From Bacillota bacterium (GTDB lineage: Bacteria > Bacillota > Clostridia > Lachnospirales > Lachnospiraceae): a stretch of 9,194 nucleotides of DNA. Position 1 is the stretch's first letter. Each line of letters opens with the position of its first letter. Below are positions 1 to 7,683 of the stretch, piece after piece. A model generated the notes under the pieces. The model saw only the letters and a list, made by a program, of their open reading frames with translations, was not told the origin of the DNA and made no database searches. The stretch spans positions 1-9,194 of the forward strand of contig JAEZQN010000211.1 of the NCBI GenBank assembly GCA_023441145.1, written 5' to 3'. The position numbers and the translations under genes are program-made.

Positions 1-5
1 ATATG

Positions 6-881
6 CTAATATCTTGAGAATCTCATATTATTAAAAAGCTGTCTTACGCCACCTCGGTCCTTCTGCTCAACCTGTTCCCCATTATATATCATTAATGCAA
101 TATCCATAATTGCTTGTGCTGCTGGGGAATTAGGATTCTGGACCAATATAGGCTTCTGAGCCATGACTGCTTTTACAATATTAGCATCCTGTAATATACC
201 TCCAAGATAGGTTAAATTAACAGAAAGAAATCTACTTACAACCTTATGAAGTTTGGAGTATAATTCTCCACCTTCCTCATATGTGGCGATACGATTTGCT
301 ACCATTTGTATGGTTGGTTTGTCATCTGTTTTTAGGAAACTTCGATTTACTGTCTTCATAACAGCATAAGCATCTGTAATAGATGTCGGTTCAGGTGTTG
401 CCACCAATAATGTTCTGTCGCTAACTCCTATAAAACTCATTAAACCATTTGTAATTCCTGCCCCAGTATCTACAATGACATAATCTGCTATCTCATCTAG
501 TTCATACAATTTATTTACAACATTGGCAAACTGTCCACTATCAAGATTGGTTAACTCAGCAATACCAGAACCTCCAGATATAAACCCAATGTTATAAGGA
601 CCTGGAGTTATAATATCCTTAAGGGTCTTTCCCTCATAAATTAAAGCTGTCAAGTTATATGTAGGACGTACCCCTAGCATAACTTCAATATTTGCTAACC
701 CAAAATCAGCATCTAATATAACTACTCGCTGATTCAGTTTACTTAAGCTTATTGCCAGATTAATAGAAAGACTAGATTTGCCTACACCACCCTTTCCACT
801 AGTTACAGTTATGATTTTAGCGGTATGTTGTCTTACATCTTGATGCTTGATTAAATTACGTAAATTTGTTGCTTGATCCAC
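6..881 (-). CDS. flhG: Flagellar number regulator FlhG (YlxH/MinD-like ATPase)
   Basis: A 291-residue MinD/ParA-family ATPase that, with FlhF, controls flagellar number and placement. Starting at GTG 881, the N-terminus reads MDQATNLR, matching the DQAxxLR motif reported to stimulate FlhF GTPase. The deviant Walker A KGGVGKS is at 30-36, switch I LDADFGLAN at 56-64 and Walker B VIVDTGAG at 135-142. The C-terminal segment (about 278-291, VRQLFNNMRFSRY) alternates hydrophobic and basic residues, consistent with an amphipathic membrane-targeting helix. The start codon overlaps the flhF TAG stop by one base (TAGTG). The stop TAG is 5 bases from the window edge; in related operons cheB or other chemotaxis genes follow, but that is outside this window. 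Confidence 0.97.
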   Translation of the reverse strand: MDQATNLRNLIKHQDVRQHTAKIITVTSGKGGVGKSSLSINLAISLSKLNQRVVILDADFGLANIEVMLGVRPTYNLTALIYEGKTLKDIITPGPYNIGFISGGSGIAELTNLDSGQFANVVNKLYELDEIADYVIVDTGAGITNGLMSFIGVSDRTLLVATPEPTSITDAYAVMKTVNRSFLKTDDKPTIQMVANRIATYEEGGELYSKLHKVVSRFLSVNLTYLGGILQDANIVKAVMAQKPILVQNPNSPAAQAIMDIALMIYNGEQVEQKDRGGVRQLFNNMRFSRY

Positions 882-2089
882 TAATCCATACCTCCTAGCA
901 ATTGCTTCGCAATTTTTTGGGCATTCACTTTACCAATATCGTCAGGAACATTTTGTCCCCATGTTGTATAGGATAATGGAGCCTCGGTTAGCAATCTTAA
1001 GTTTAATATATTACCTACGGAACTTGTCTCATCTAACTTAGTAAATATCAAGTTATAATCTGTAATCATCCTATAGCTGTCTGTTATTTGTACCAAATCT
1101 TTATATTTGGTTGTTATACTTAGCACTAGATATATTTCTCTTAATTCTTCTGGGGTGGTTTCTATCATTTCCTTTATTTCAGCAACCTGTTCTTCATTTT
1201 TATGGCTGCGTCCTGCGGTATCTACCAAAACTAAATCAAAATCCTTAAACTCCTCTTGGACCTCTTTTAATTCATTATTAGAATAAACAACGCGAAGAGG
1301 AATATTTAAGATATTGGCATAGGTTCTAAGTTGCTCAACTGCAGCAATTCTGTAGGTATCTAGAGTAACTAAAGCTACCTTAATCTTATTCTTTAGCGTA
1401 ATGCTAGAAACAATCTTAGCTATAGTTGTGGTCTTACCTACTCCTGTTGGTCCAATAAAATAGATAAACTTGGTTCCCTCATGATTCAAACTAATGGTCT
1501 TTGGTTGACCGAGCTTTAATACTATCTTCTGATATACATGGGATAATATGTTATCAATGGTAGTATCCTTAGTGATACGATTTTCTACCTCTTTAATTAT
1601 TCCTTCCGCATTCTCAGTACTTACATCATTATCTATTAGCATATCTACGATTAACTTTACACAGGCATTGTCAAAAATACTTACATTACCCTTTTCTTCT
1701 TCAGAATTTTTCACAGATTCTAAGACAATCTGTTTTTCAAGCATAGTCTGTAAGTTATCTAGCTTAACTTCAATAGCACTACTATCCTGATTCTTACTAT
1801 CCTTAACTTCAGGAACATTAGCAAGAATATCCCCTCGTAGTAACGCCTGCTCATAATCTTTGTTAAATCCCGCCTCTTTTATAGGTGGTGGTGTCTGAGA
1901 TGCATTCTTCAATCCACCATTTTCTTCATAAGCAGCAGTTATCTCAACGAAAGGCTTACGAAACATACGAAAAACACCCTTTGGCTTGATGGATTTAATA
2001 TTCATTACTATGGCTTCTTTTCCTAAATCCTCTTTTACAAGAATCATGGCTTCGTTTTCCGTCTCTGCCTGATACTTCTTAATAACCAT
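881..2089 (-). CDS. flhF: Flagellar biosynthesis SRP-type GTPase FlhF
   Basis: A 402-residue third member of the SRP GTPase family (with Ffh and FtsY), which marks the site of flagellar assembly at the membrane. A basic, low-conservation B domain (about 1-130) precedes the N and G domains. The GTPase motifs are all present: P-loop GPTGVGKT (213-220), DTYRIAAVEQL (244-254), DTAGR (290-294), TKLD (350-353) and GQNVPDDI (378-385). ATG 2089 overlaps the flhA stop by one base (TAATG), with GGTGA (2097-2101) 7 bases upstream inside flhA. Its TAG stop overlaps the GTG of flhG. It is expected to form a GTP-dependent homodimer whose hydrolysis FlhG stimulates. Confidence 0.97.
   Translation of the reverse strand: MVIKKYQAETENEAMILVKEDLGKEAIVMNIKSIKPKGVFRMFRKPFVEITAAYEENGGLKNASQTPPPIKEAGFNKDYEQALLRGDILANVPEVKDSKNQDSSAIEVKLDNLQTMLEKQIVLESVKNSEEEKGNVSIFDNACVKLIVDMLIDNDVSTENAEGIIKEVENRITKDTTIDNILSHVYQKIVLKLGQPKTISLNHEGTKFIYFIGPTGVGKTTTIAKIVSSITLKNKIKVALVTLDTYRIAAVEQLRTYANILNIPLRVVYSNNELKEVQEEFKDFDLVLVDTAGRSHKNEEQVAEIKEMIETTPEELREIYLVLSITTKYKDLVQITDSYRMITDYNLIFTKLDETSSVGNILNLRLLTEAPLSYTTWGQNVPDDIGKVNAQKIAKQLLGGMD
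891..896 (-). promoter_or_regulatory. Ribosome-binding site of flhG inside the end of flhF
   Basis: A perfect AGGAGG lies 9 bases before the flhG GTG (881-879). It is made from the last codons of flhF (Gly-Gly-Met-Asp-stop), so the two reading frames share this region. It settles GTG 881 as the start. Confidence 0.8.
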
Positions 2090-4122
2090 TAAATAGTCAC
2101 CATCCCTACTGATTGTAATTCGATTGAAGCGTCTATTTCATTATAGGAAAGCACCACCAAATCCTTATAATAATCTAATGTTAACTTTTTAAAATACATT
2201 CTCACAATAGGAGATGTTATAATAATTGGTGTTTTCCCTAAATCTTCAAGCTTAGTAGTCTGATTTTTCACTGACTCCATAATAGACTGCACCTTGTCTG
2301 GCTCTAGTGTTAAATAAGAACCCTGTTCTGTCTGTTTCACAGAAGCCATGATATCCTGTTCTATCTTAGGATCTAAGGTAACAACACTATTATTCTCAAT
2401 CTCAGGGAAAAACCGATTAGTGATTGCCCGTTTTAGGCTTTGCCTTACATACTCAGTAAGTACATCAGTATCCCTCGTTGTAGTAGCATAATCTGCTAAT
2501 GTTTCAAAGATGGTAATCAAATCGCGAATTGAGATACCCTCTCGCAATAGATTTTGTAGTACCTTCTGAATCTCACCAACACTAAGAAGCTTTGGAACAA
2601 GCTCCCCTACTAAAGTAGCATTTGCTTCACTTATATTATTAATCAGGTTCTGTACATCCTGTCTGCTTAACAGATCTGCTAGATTTCTCCTGATCATTTC
2701 CATTAGATGTGTTGCAATAATAGATGGTGGATCTACAACAGTGTAACCCATGGATTCTGCTCTTTCTCTCTGGCTTTCAGTAATCCATATAGCAGGTAAA
2801 TGGAAGGATGGTTCAAAAGTAGGAATTCCGGTGATTTCCTCTTCTACATAACCTGGATTCATAGCCATATAATGGTCAAATAAAATCTCTCCATCACTAA
2901 TTGGGACCCCTTTGATTTTAATCAAATACTGATTTGGATTCAGCTGTATATTGTCACGAAGACGAACCATTGGAACCACACAGCCTAATTCTAATGCCAC
3001 CTGGCGACGTATCATAACAATACGATCAAGTAAATCTCCACCCTGATTAACATCTGCAAGTGGAATAATACCATAACCAAACTCTAACTCAATTGGATCA
3101 ACCTGAAGTAGAGATACCACATTCTCTGGTCGACGTATTTCTTCGGCACCCATCTCATCTTTGGCAACCTCTTCTTCTATTCCAACCACACCGATACGGT
3201 GTTGAATCTGATATCCAGCAAGTATGAAAAGTCCACCATATAATAGAAAAACAAAAGTATTTAGTGGTGTAACAATACCTAGAAAGGCCATACTTCCACC
3301 AACCAAATATAATGCCTTTGGTATGGAGAAAAGTTGTTTAACAAGAATTTCCCCAATATCAGCTTCCTTAGAAACCTTCGTCACAATAATACCTGTGGAT
3401 AAGGATATAAGTAAGGATGGAATCTGGGAAACCAGACCATCACCAATAGCAAAGATCATATAGGTGTCTAACGCTTCGGACAGTGACATCCCTTTATTTA
3501 AGGATCCAATAGCAAGTCCTCCAACAATGTTTATTACTGTAATAATAAGGCCTGCGATGGCATCTCCTTTTACATATTTGGTAGCACCGTCCATAGCTCC
3601 AAAGAAGGTAGACTCCATCTGAAGCTTCTCTCTTCGCTCCCTTGCTTGAGCATCTGTGATAGCCCCTGCGTTTAAATCTGCATCAATCGCCATTTGCTTA
3701 CCTGGCATAGCATCCAGTGTAAATCTTGCAGTAACCTCTGACACACGTTCCGAACCTTTGTTGATAATGATAAACTGTACGATAATCAAAATAAAGAAGA
3801 TGATTGCTCCAATTACAATATCATTGCCACCAACAAAGTTACCAAAGGTTTCAATAACGTTTCCTGGTTTACCTGTGGAAAGAATCAACTTTGTGGAGGA
3901 TACATTAAGTCCAACTCGGAAGATAGTAGTAAATAAAAGTAAGGTTGGAAAGCTAGACATGTCCAATGCCTCTTGGGAAAATAAGCAGTTGAACATAATG
4001 ACTAGGGATAATGAAATATTAAGGGCTAGTAAAAAGTCTAACAACCAGGAGGGAATTGGTATAATCAGAAAAACAATGGCTGCTAGCAAATATAAGCCAA
4101 TAAATATATCCGCTTTTTTCAT
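2089..4122 (-). CDS. flhA: Flagellar type III export apparatus protein FlhA
   Basis: A 677-residue FHIPEP-family protein that forms the nonameric export ring. The N-terminal half has about eight hydrophobic segments (roughly 6-22, 27-46, 58-74, 104-121, 190-207, 228-247, 270-288, 289-304) with the signature loop ARFTLDAMPGKQMAIDADL (132-150) and FFGAMDGATKYVKGDAIAG (173-191). A linker (about 305-340) leads to the cytoplasmic docking domain, with FGYGIIPLAD (348-357), VVDPPSIIATHL (462-473) and LADYATTTRDTDVLTEYVRQ (542-561). Length and motifs are normal. The start is fixed by a very strong SD sequence. The TAA stop shares its last A with the ATG of flhF. Confidence 0.98.
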   Translation of the reverse strand: MKKADIFIGLYLLAAIVFLIIPIPSWLLDFLLALNISLSLVIMFNCLFSQEALDMSSFPTLLLFTTIFRVGLNVSSTKLILSTGKPGNVIETFGNFVGGNDIVIGAIIFFILIIVQFIIINKGSERVSEVTARFTLDAMPGKQMAIDADLNAGAITDAQARERREKLQMESTFFGAMDGATKYVKGDAIAGLIITVINIVGGLAIGSLNKGMSLSEALDTYMIFAIGDGLVSQIPSLLISLSTGIIVTKVSKEADIGEILVKQLFSIPKALYLVGGSMAFLGIVTPLNTFVFLLYGGLFILAGYQIQHRIGVVGIEEEVAKDEMGAEEIRRPENVVSLLQVDPIELEFGYGIIPLADVNQGGDLLDRIVMIRRQVALELGCVVPMVRLRDNIQLNPNQYLIKIKGVPISDGEILFDHYMAMNPGYVEEEITGIPTFEPSFHLPAIWITESQRERAESMGYTVVDPPSIIATHLMEMIRRNLADLLSRQDVQNLINNISEANATLVGELVPKLLSVGEIQKVLQNLLREGISIRDLITIFETLADYATTTRDTDVLTEYVRQSLKRAITNRFFPEIENNSVVTLDPKIEQDIMASVKQTEQGSYLTLEPDKVQSIMESVKNQTTKLEDLGKTPIIITSPIVRMYFKKLTLDYYKDLVVLSYNEIDASIELQSVGMVTI

Positions 4123-4128
4123 TTCAGG

Positions 4129-4137
4129 CTCCTCCCT
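4129..4137 (-). promoter_or_regulatory. Strong ribosome-binding site of flhA
   Basis: AGGGAGGAG ends 6 bases before the ATG at 4122-4120. Unlike most junctions here, flhA is not close to its upstream stop codon (62-base gap), so it probably relies on this extended SD sequence for independent initiation rather than on coupling. Confidence 0.8.
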
Positions 4138-4184
4138 TTGTTACAATCTATGTAAAGTATTCGAAATTTCATATTCATTTGATG

Positions 4185-5300
4185 CTAGGAATGTTTTAGC
4201 TTGTACACATAAGCTAGCACCTCAGCCACAGCCTGATATAATTCCTGAGGAATCTCGTCACCAAGTTCCACATTAAAATACAACATTCTTGCTAGAGGCT
4301 TATTTTCTACAATTTCAATATCATGTTCCTTTGCTACCTCTTTTATTTTGGCAGCTACATAATCTGCACCCTTTGCAATTAAAACAGGTGCCTTAGACGA
4401 GTTCTTGTCATACTTAAGAGCTACAGCAAAGTGAGTCGGGTTGGTTATTACCACATCTGCTTCAGGCAATTGCTGCATCATTCTTCTTTGCGACATTTCG
4501 CGCATCTTCTGTCTTATACGACCTTTAATCTGAGGGTCTCCTTCTGTCTGTTTAAACTCATCTTTTAATTCCTGTTTGGTCATCATCATATCTTTCTTAA
4601 ACTTTCGTTTTTGATAAAACAAGTCTGCTACACCAACAATGAGATAAATAAAACTAATTTTTAGTCCAAGACTAATGACGATATTACTTATCAAGGCGAT
4701 TCCTTGCTGTAAAGTCACATTGTATAGCTGTGCTAAAAAGCCTAGGTTGTCTTTCAGTTCATAATAAACCAACAGAAATATCAATCCAATTTTAACAATA
4801 GCCGTAACTAACTCAAAAATCTTTGCCTTAGAAAACATTCTTTTAAATCCTTGTAATGGACTTATTCTATTAAGTTTAGGCATTAAAGGTTTAGTGGTTA
4901 TCTCCCACTTAACCTGAACTACAACTACTATAAACCCTGCTATTAAAGCAACCAACATAAGTGGTAGGCCTATTATAATAATGTCGGTTATTGCATCATT
5001 TACTAGGGTACTGGCTTGTCCCATGTCAAACGGATCATCTACTACAGTATTAATGGAACCATAATACTTATGAAATGATTCTAAAAAATGATTAGCAATA
5101 TACCCAACGAATAACTTTAACCCAAGAAAAATTGCTACTAAGGAGCCTCCTATAATAATCTCGTGGCTCTTGGCTACTTGGCCTTCCTTCCTAGCATCTC
5201 CCAACTTTTTAGTAGTTGGTTCTTCGGTTTTTTCTCCACCTGGTCCATCTGCAAAAAACTGCAGATTATAGGTCATTAATAACTTGTTTTCCATTTTCAT
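4185..5300 (-). CDS. flhB: Flagellar export substrate-specificity switch protein FlhB
   Basis: A 371-residue membrane protein that switches the export apparatus from rod/hook to filament substrates after self-cleavage. The N-terminus carries the Firmicutes-type NLQFFADG peptide (12-19), then EKTEEPTTKKLGDARKEGQV (23-42). Four hydrophobic segments follow (about 47-66, 105-130, 162-180, 202-228), then the cytoplasmic FlhB-C domain. The autocleavage motif NPTH is intact at 287-290; cleavage in the family is between Asn and Pro. The following text FAVALKYD and ENKPLARMLY (332-341) is typical. The start at 5300 is set by its AGAAGG. FlhB ends 62 bases before flhA, the widest gap in the window, which holds no clear promoter or terminator. 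Confidence 0.98.
   Translation of the reverse strand: MKMENKLLMTYNLQFFADGPGGEKTEEPTTKKLGDARKEGQVAKSHEIIIGGSLVAIFLGLKLFVGYIANHFLESFHKYYGSINTVVDDPFDMGQASTLVNDAITDIIIIGLPLMLVALIAGFIVVVVQVKWEITTKPLMPKLNRISPLQGFKRMFSKAKIFELVTAIVKIGLIFLLVYYELKDNLGFLAQLYNVTLQQGIALISNIVISLGLKISFIYLIVGVADLFYQKRKFKKDMMMTKQELKDEFKQTEGDPQIKGRIRQKMREMSQRRMMQQLPEADVVITNPTHFAVALKYDKNSSKAPVLIAKGADYVAAKIKEVAKEHDIEIVENKPLARMLYFNVELGDEIPQELYQAVAEVLAYVYKLKHS
5247..5266 (-). repeat. Perfect short inverted repeat over the LQFFAD codons of flhB
   Basis: Seven-base arms (ATCTGCA and TGCAGAT on the minus strand) flank a six-base loop GTTTTT. This spans codons 13-18 of flhB plus the two preceding bases, about 35 bases after the start codon. 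An mRNA hairpin is possible. A perfect repeat of this size is expected a few times by chance in a window this long, so its function is not established. Confidence 0.5.
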
Positions 5301-5308
5301 TCTATGTA

Positions 5309-5314
5309 CCTTCT
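5309..5314 (-). promoter_or_regulatory. Ribosome-binding site of flhB, overlapping the fliR stop codon
   Basis: AGAAGG lies 8 bases before the ATG at 5300 and shares bases with the fliR TAG stop (5315-5313). It favours ATG 5300 over the in-frame ATGs at 5294 and 5276, neither of which has a comparable site at a suitable distance. Confidence 0.7.
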
Positions 5315-6086
5315 AGGAACCTGCCATACTTTTTATCATATATTCCATCATGTCCTTCATTTCTGTTACAATATATGTTGTAATTCCTGGAAGCATTTTT
5401 ACTACAACCAACAAAACTAGCAACCCCACAAGTATCTTTAACTGAAATCCCACTACAAACATATTCATCTGTGGCGATACTTTAGCTAATATTCCTAATA
5501 CGGTGTTTACAATTAGTGTAGCTGCAAATACAGGAAGTATTATACGAAAACCTATCACAAAGAAGTCCACTAAAAACTTCATCATGATTTTGTACATTTC
5601 AAATGAAAAAATCGCCTTTCCTACCGGAATTAATTTATAGGTAGAAATAATGGCTCGAATTAAGTAATAATGCAAATCTGTTACTAACAAGGTTAGCATT
5701 ACTAAATAAGTCAGAAGATTTCCAGTAACAGTAACCTGGGCTTGATTTATAGGATCAAACTCATTTGCCATAGAAAATCCAATTTCCATATCCAATAGCT
5801 GCCCTGAAAAACTAATTATTTTAGTACAAATGCTTGCTACAAATCCAATCAGGAGTCCAACCAAAGCTTCCTTAAACACTAACATTGCCAAACCATACAC
5901 AGAGGTATAGGTAAGGGTTTCAATAGGAATAATGGTGGCTACAATCATTGTCAGGAATACTGAAATCGCTGACTTTACTTTAAAAGGGATGCTTTTGATG
6001 CTAAAAATAGGTGCTGTAAGTATAAATGCTGACATTCGTACCAATATAAGCAAATAAAACTCTACATTCTCTACTGTGATATTCAT
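5313..6086 (-). CDS. fliR: Flagellar type III export gate protein FliR
   Basis: A 257-residue polytopic inner-membrane protein with about six hydrophobic segments; it contributes one subunit to the FliPQR gate. Conserved stretches include KEALVGLLIGFVAS (72-85), QLLDMEIGFSMANEFDP (96-112) and AKVSPQMNMFVVGFQLKI (201-218). ATG at 6086 is preceded by AGGAG (6093-6097) at a 6-base spacing. The C-terminus is short and does not continue into FlhB: the TAG stop at 5315-5313 separates them, so this is not the FliR-FlhB fusion known in some clostridia. The stop overlaps the ribosome-binding site of flhB. Confidence 0.97.
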   Translation of the reverse strand: MNITVENVEFYLLILVRMSAFILTAPIFSIKSIPFKVKSAISVFLTMIVATIIPIETLTYTSVYGLAMLVFKEALVGLLIGFVASICTKIISFSGQLLDMEIGFSMANEFDPINQAQVTVTGNLLTYLVMLTLLVTDLHYYLIRAIISTYKLIPVGKAIFSFEMYKIMMKFLVDFFVIGFRIILPVFAATLIVNTVLGILAKVSPQMNMFVVGFQLKILVGLLVLLVVVKMLPGITTYIVTEMKDMMEYMIKSMAGS

Positions 6087-6104
6087 ACTGTACTCCTAAG
6101 CATG

Positions 6105-6374
6105 TTAATGAATCCATTGGTCTAAATTAGTCATCAAATCCACAAATAAGGTAACCACGTTATTCATTATCCAATGACCACACAAAATTACAACAAGTAA
6201 TATCGCCAGTAGTTTTGGTACAAAGGTAAGGGTTTGCTCCTGTATGGAGGTAACCGTCTGAAAAATACTGATAATCAAACCTACTACAAGGGATACTAAT
6301 AACAATGGAGCAGATGATTTAATAATTATCCAAACTGCCTTATACGCTATTTCCATTACTGATGAATCAGTCAC
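6105..6374 (-). CDS. fliQ: Flagellar type III export gate protein FliQ
   Basis: An 89-residue membrane protein with two hydrophobic helices (about residues 20-40 and 52-75). In the family, four FliQ copies surround the FliP/FliR core of the export gate. The diagnostic stretch between and into the helices, SIFQTVTSIQEQTLTFVPKL (36-55), is intact. The length equals the usual FliQ size. The start is GTG with a strong AAGGAG at 9 bases; no earlier start is needed. The gene ends 18 bases before fliR, in the invariant fliP-fliQ-fliR order. Nothing unusual. Confidence 0.97.
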   Translation of the reverse strand: MTDSSVMEIAYKAVWIIIKSSAPLLLVSLVVGLIISIFQTVTSIQEQTLTFVPKLLAILLVVILCGHWIMNNVVTLFVDLMTNLDQWIH

Positions 6375-6383
6375 AATTTAACA

Positions 6384-6389
6384 CTCCTT
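6384..6389 (-). promoter_or_regulatory. Ribosome-binding site of fliQ
   Basis: AAGGAG lies 9 bases upstream of the GTG at 6374-6372, in the 24-base fliP-fliQ gap. It supports GTG as the fliQ start, which gives the normal family length of about 89 residues. Confidence 0.75.
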
Positions 6390-6398
6390 GCTCTTAAG

Positions 6399-7244
6399 TT
6401 AGTAGAAGGTCTGAACAACTTGCCCAATAATCAAATTCCATCCATCTGCTAGTATAAACAGTAAAATCTTAAATGGCATGGATATCGTTGTAGGTGGTAG
6501 CATCATCATACCCATGGACATCAAGGTGGACGCCACAACCATATCAATAACAATAAATGGTATGTAAATCAAGAAGCCTATAATAAAAGCAATCCTTAAT
6601 TCACTAATAATAAATGCTGGAATTAAGGTGGTGGTAGGAATATCTTCCATGTTATCAATATTCTCTGTATCCACTTCAGCTATATTCAAAAAAAGCTTTA
6701 AATCTTTGCGGTTAGTCTGCTCAAACATAAAGCTACGAATTGGTTCTATTCCTTTATCAATAGCCTCTTCTTGTGTTATCTCTCCTTTTACTAAAGGTTG
6801 TACTGCAACTGTATTTATCTCTGTAAACGTCGGTGCCATAATAAAAAAGGTTAAAAACAAGGCTAGTCCAATAATCACCTGATTTGGAGGTGTTGTATTC
6901 GTTCCCAATGCTGTTCTTGTAAAATGAAGTACTATTACTATTCTTGTAAAAGAAGTCACCATAATTAAAATGGACGGTGCCAAACTAATTACAGTTAAGA
7001 TCAAAAGAATCTGAAGAGTGCTAGCAAGACTTGTACTTCCAGCATTAGACGATATATTCAGATTAAAGTCCCCATTTGGATTTGATGTGGAAGTGCCAGC
7101 CGTTACTGTAGGAGAGCTACTTGGGGTAGTAACTGAAGTAGCGTTAACCTGATCTCCTGGCATTAACACCATGATGCCAAACAAGCAAACTAATAGTATG
7201 TAAAGCCGCATCGCTTTCCGTGTTTTTATCTTCATTTTACTCAT
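6399..7244 (-). CDS. fliP: Flagellar type III export gate protein FliP (with signal peptide and Ser/Thr-rich linker)
   Basis: Inner-membrane protein that, with FliQ and FliR, forms the helical export gate inside the basal body. Using ATG 7244 (281 residues): a basic N-terminus and hydrophobic stretch (13-29) look like a signal peptide with possible cleavage after A35. A Ser/Thr/Pro/Asn-rich segment follows at about 36-75, then the FliP core (about 76-281). Conserved stretches are FTRIVIVL (99-106), PPNQVIIGLALFLTFFIMAP (119-138), ELRIAFIIGFLIYIPF (215-230) and MSMGMMMLPP (242-251). The Met triplet 246-248 matches the methionine gasket described for FliP. B. subtilis FliP is, from memory, about 221 residues without this extension, so the extra N-terminus is notable. 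The stop TAA is 24 bases before fliQ. Confidence 0.97.
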   Translation of the reverse strand: MSKMKIKTRKAMRLYILLVCLFGIMVLMPGDQVNATSVTTPSSSPTVTAGTSTSNPNGDFNLNISSNAGSTSLASTLQILLILTVISLAPSILIMVTSFTRIVIVLHFTRTALGTNTTPPNQVIIGLALFLTFFIMAPTFTEINTVAVQPLVKGEITQEEAIDKGIEPIRSFMFEQTNRKDLKLFLNIAEVDTENIDNMEDIPTTTLIPAFIISELRIAFIIGFLIYIPFIVIDMVVASTLMSMGMMMLPPTTISMPFKILLFILADGWNLIIGQVVQTFY

Positions 7245-7251
7245 CAAATAA

Positions 7252-7255
7252 CCTT
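7252..7255 (-). promoter_or_regulatory. Ribosome-binding site of fliP, merged with the fliO stop codon
   Basis: The minus strand reads GAG-TAA-GG: the fliO stop codon TAA (7256-7254) supplies the AA of the AAGG SD sequence. The ATG at 7244 is 7 bases downstream. An in-frame TTG at 7247 is only 4 bases away and is a weaker choice. The arrangement suggests that ribosomes finishing fliO help initiation at fliP. Confidence 0.65.
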
Positions 7256-7667
7256 ACTCTTCTTTCTTCTCAGATTGCCCTAGTTCTACTTCATTAGAAG
7301 AACTCTTCTCAAGCTTGCTCTTTGATAATTTTAGTAAGTCTTTAAAACTGGCATGACCTCTATCTGGTTTGGAAAATAATAAAGTATCCCGTTCTAATTC
7401 TGTCAAACATTCAATGTGATCCTTAGACACTCCTAGGGCAACTACTTTATTACCCATTTCCACAATATAAATGTATTTAGACTGATTTAAACGGAATACC
7501 TCTAGCACCTTAATATTCTTAGTCTTCTGCATATTTAAGCCAGAGGTCGATACCCATTTTGTTACAAAATATGCTGCTACTAGAATCCCAATAAATACAA
7601 TGATGATAACTACCAAGTCAAGAATTCCACCATCAGCGTTTAACGCTAAAAAAACAAAGTTTTTCAC
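7254..7667 (-). CDS. fliO: Flagellar biosynthesis protein FliO (FliZ in Bacillus naming)
   Basis: A 137-residue single-pass membrane protein of the flagellar type III export apparatus; in the family, FliO assists assembly of the FliP ring. A short N-terminal segment precedes one hydrophobic helix at about residues 15-37, followed by a cytoplasmic FliO domain (about 48-95, with IKVLEVFRLNQSKYIYIVE and VVALGVSKDHIECL) and a charged Lys/Glu/Ser tail (about 105-137). The start is GTG at 7667-7665, preceded by GGGGG (7677-7681) at a 9-base spacing. The gene lies between cheY (16-base gap) and fliP, the normal FliO position. FliO is poorly conserved, so the call rests on size, topology, the short domain match and strong synteny. 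Confidence 0.92.
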   Translation of the reverse strand: MKNFVFLALNADGGILDLVVIIIVFIGILVAAYFVTKWVSTSGLNMQKTKNIKVLEVFRLNQSKYIYIVEMGNKVVALGVSKDHIECLTELERDTLLFSKPDRGHASFKDLLKLSKSKLEKSSSNEVELGQSEKKEE

Positions 7668-7683
7668 GTATAGATGCCCCCAA

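Noticed and set aside
3188..3202. Inverted repeat ACACCG-ATA-CGGTGT inside flhA
   Set aside because: Six-base arms with a three-base loop are expected about twice by chance for this loop size in 9 kb; it lies in coding sequence, with no T-run after it.
4123..4184. Possible internal promoter in the 62-base flhB-flhA gap
   Set aside because: The gap is AT-rich and holds TACATA and a GAAATTTC palindrome, but no -35/-10 pair with acceptable spacing and no sigma-28 pattern was found; only the ribosome-binding site is supported.
3656..4276. Long plus-strand open frame (206 codons) across the flhA start and flhB end
   Set aside because: It is antisense to two clearly conserved genes, resembles no protein I recognise, and its codons mirror the flhA/flhB frames; it is best explained as a shadow frame.
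5300..5313. FliR-FlhB fusion, as seen in some clostridia
   Set aside because: A TAG stop, a 12-base gap, a ribosome-binding site and an ATG clearly separate the two genes.
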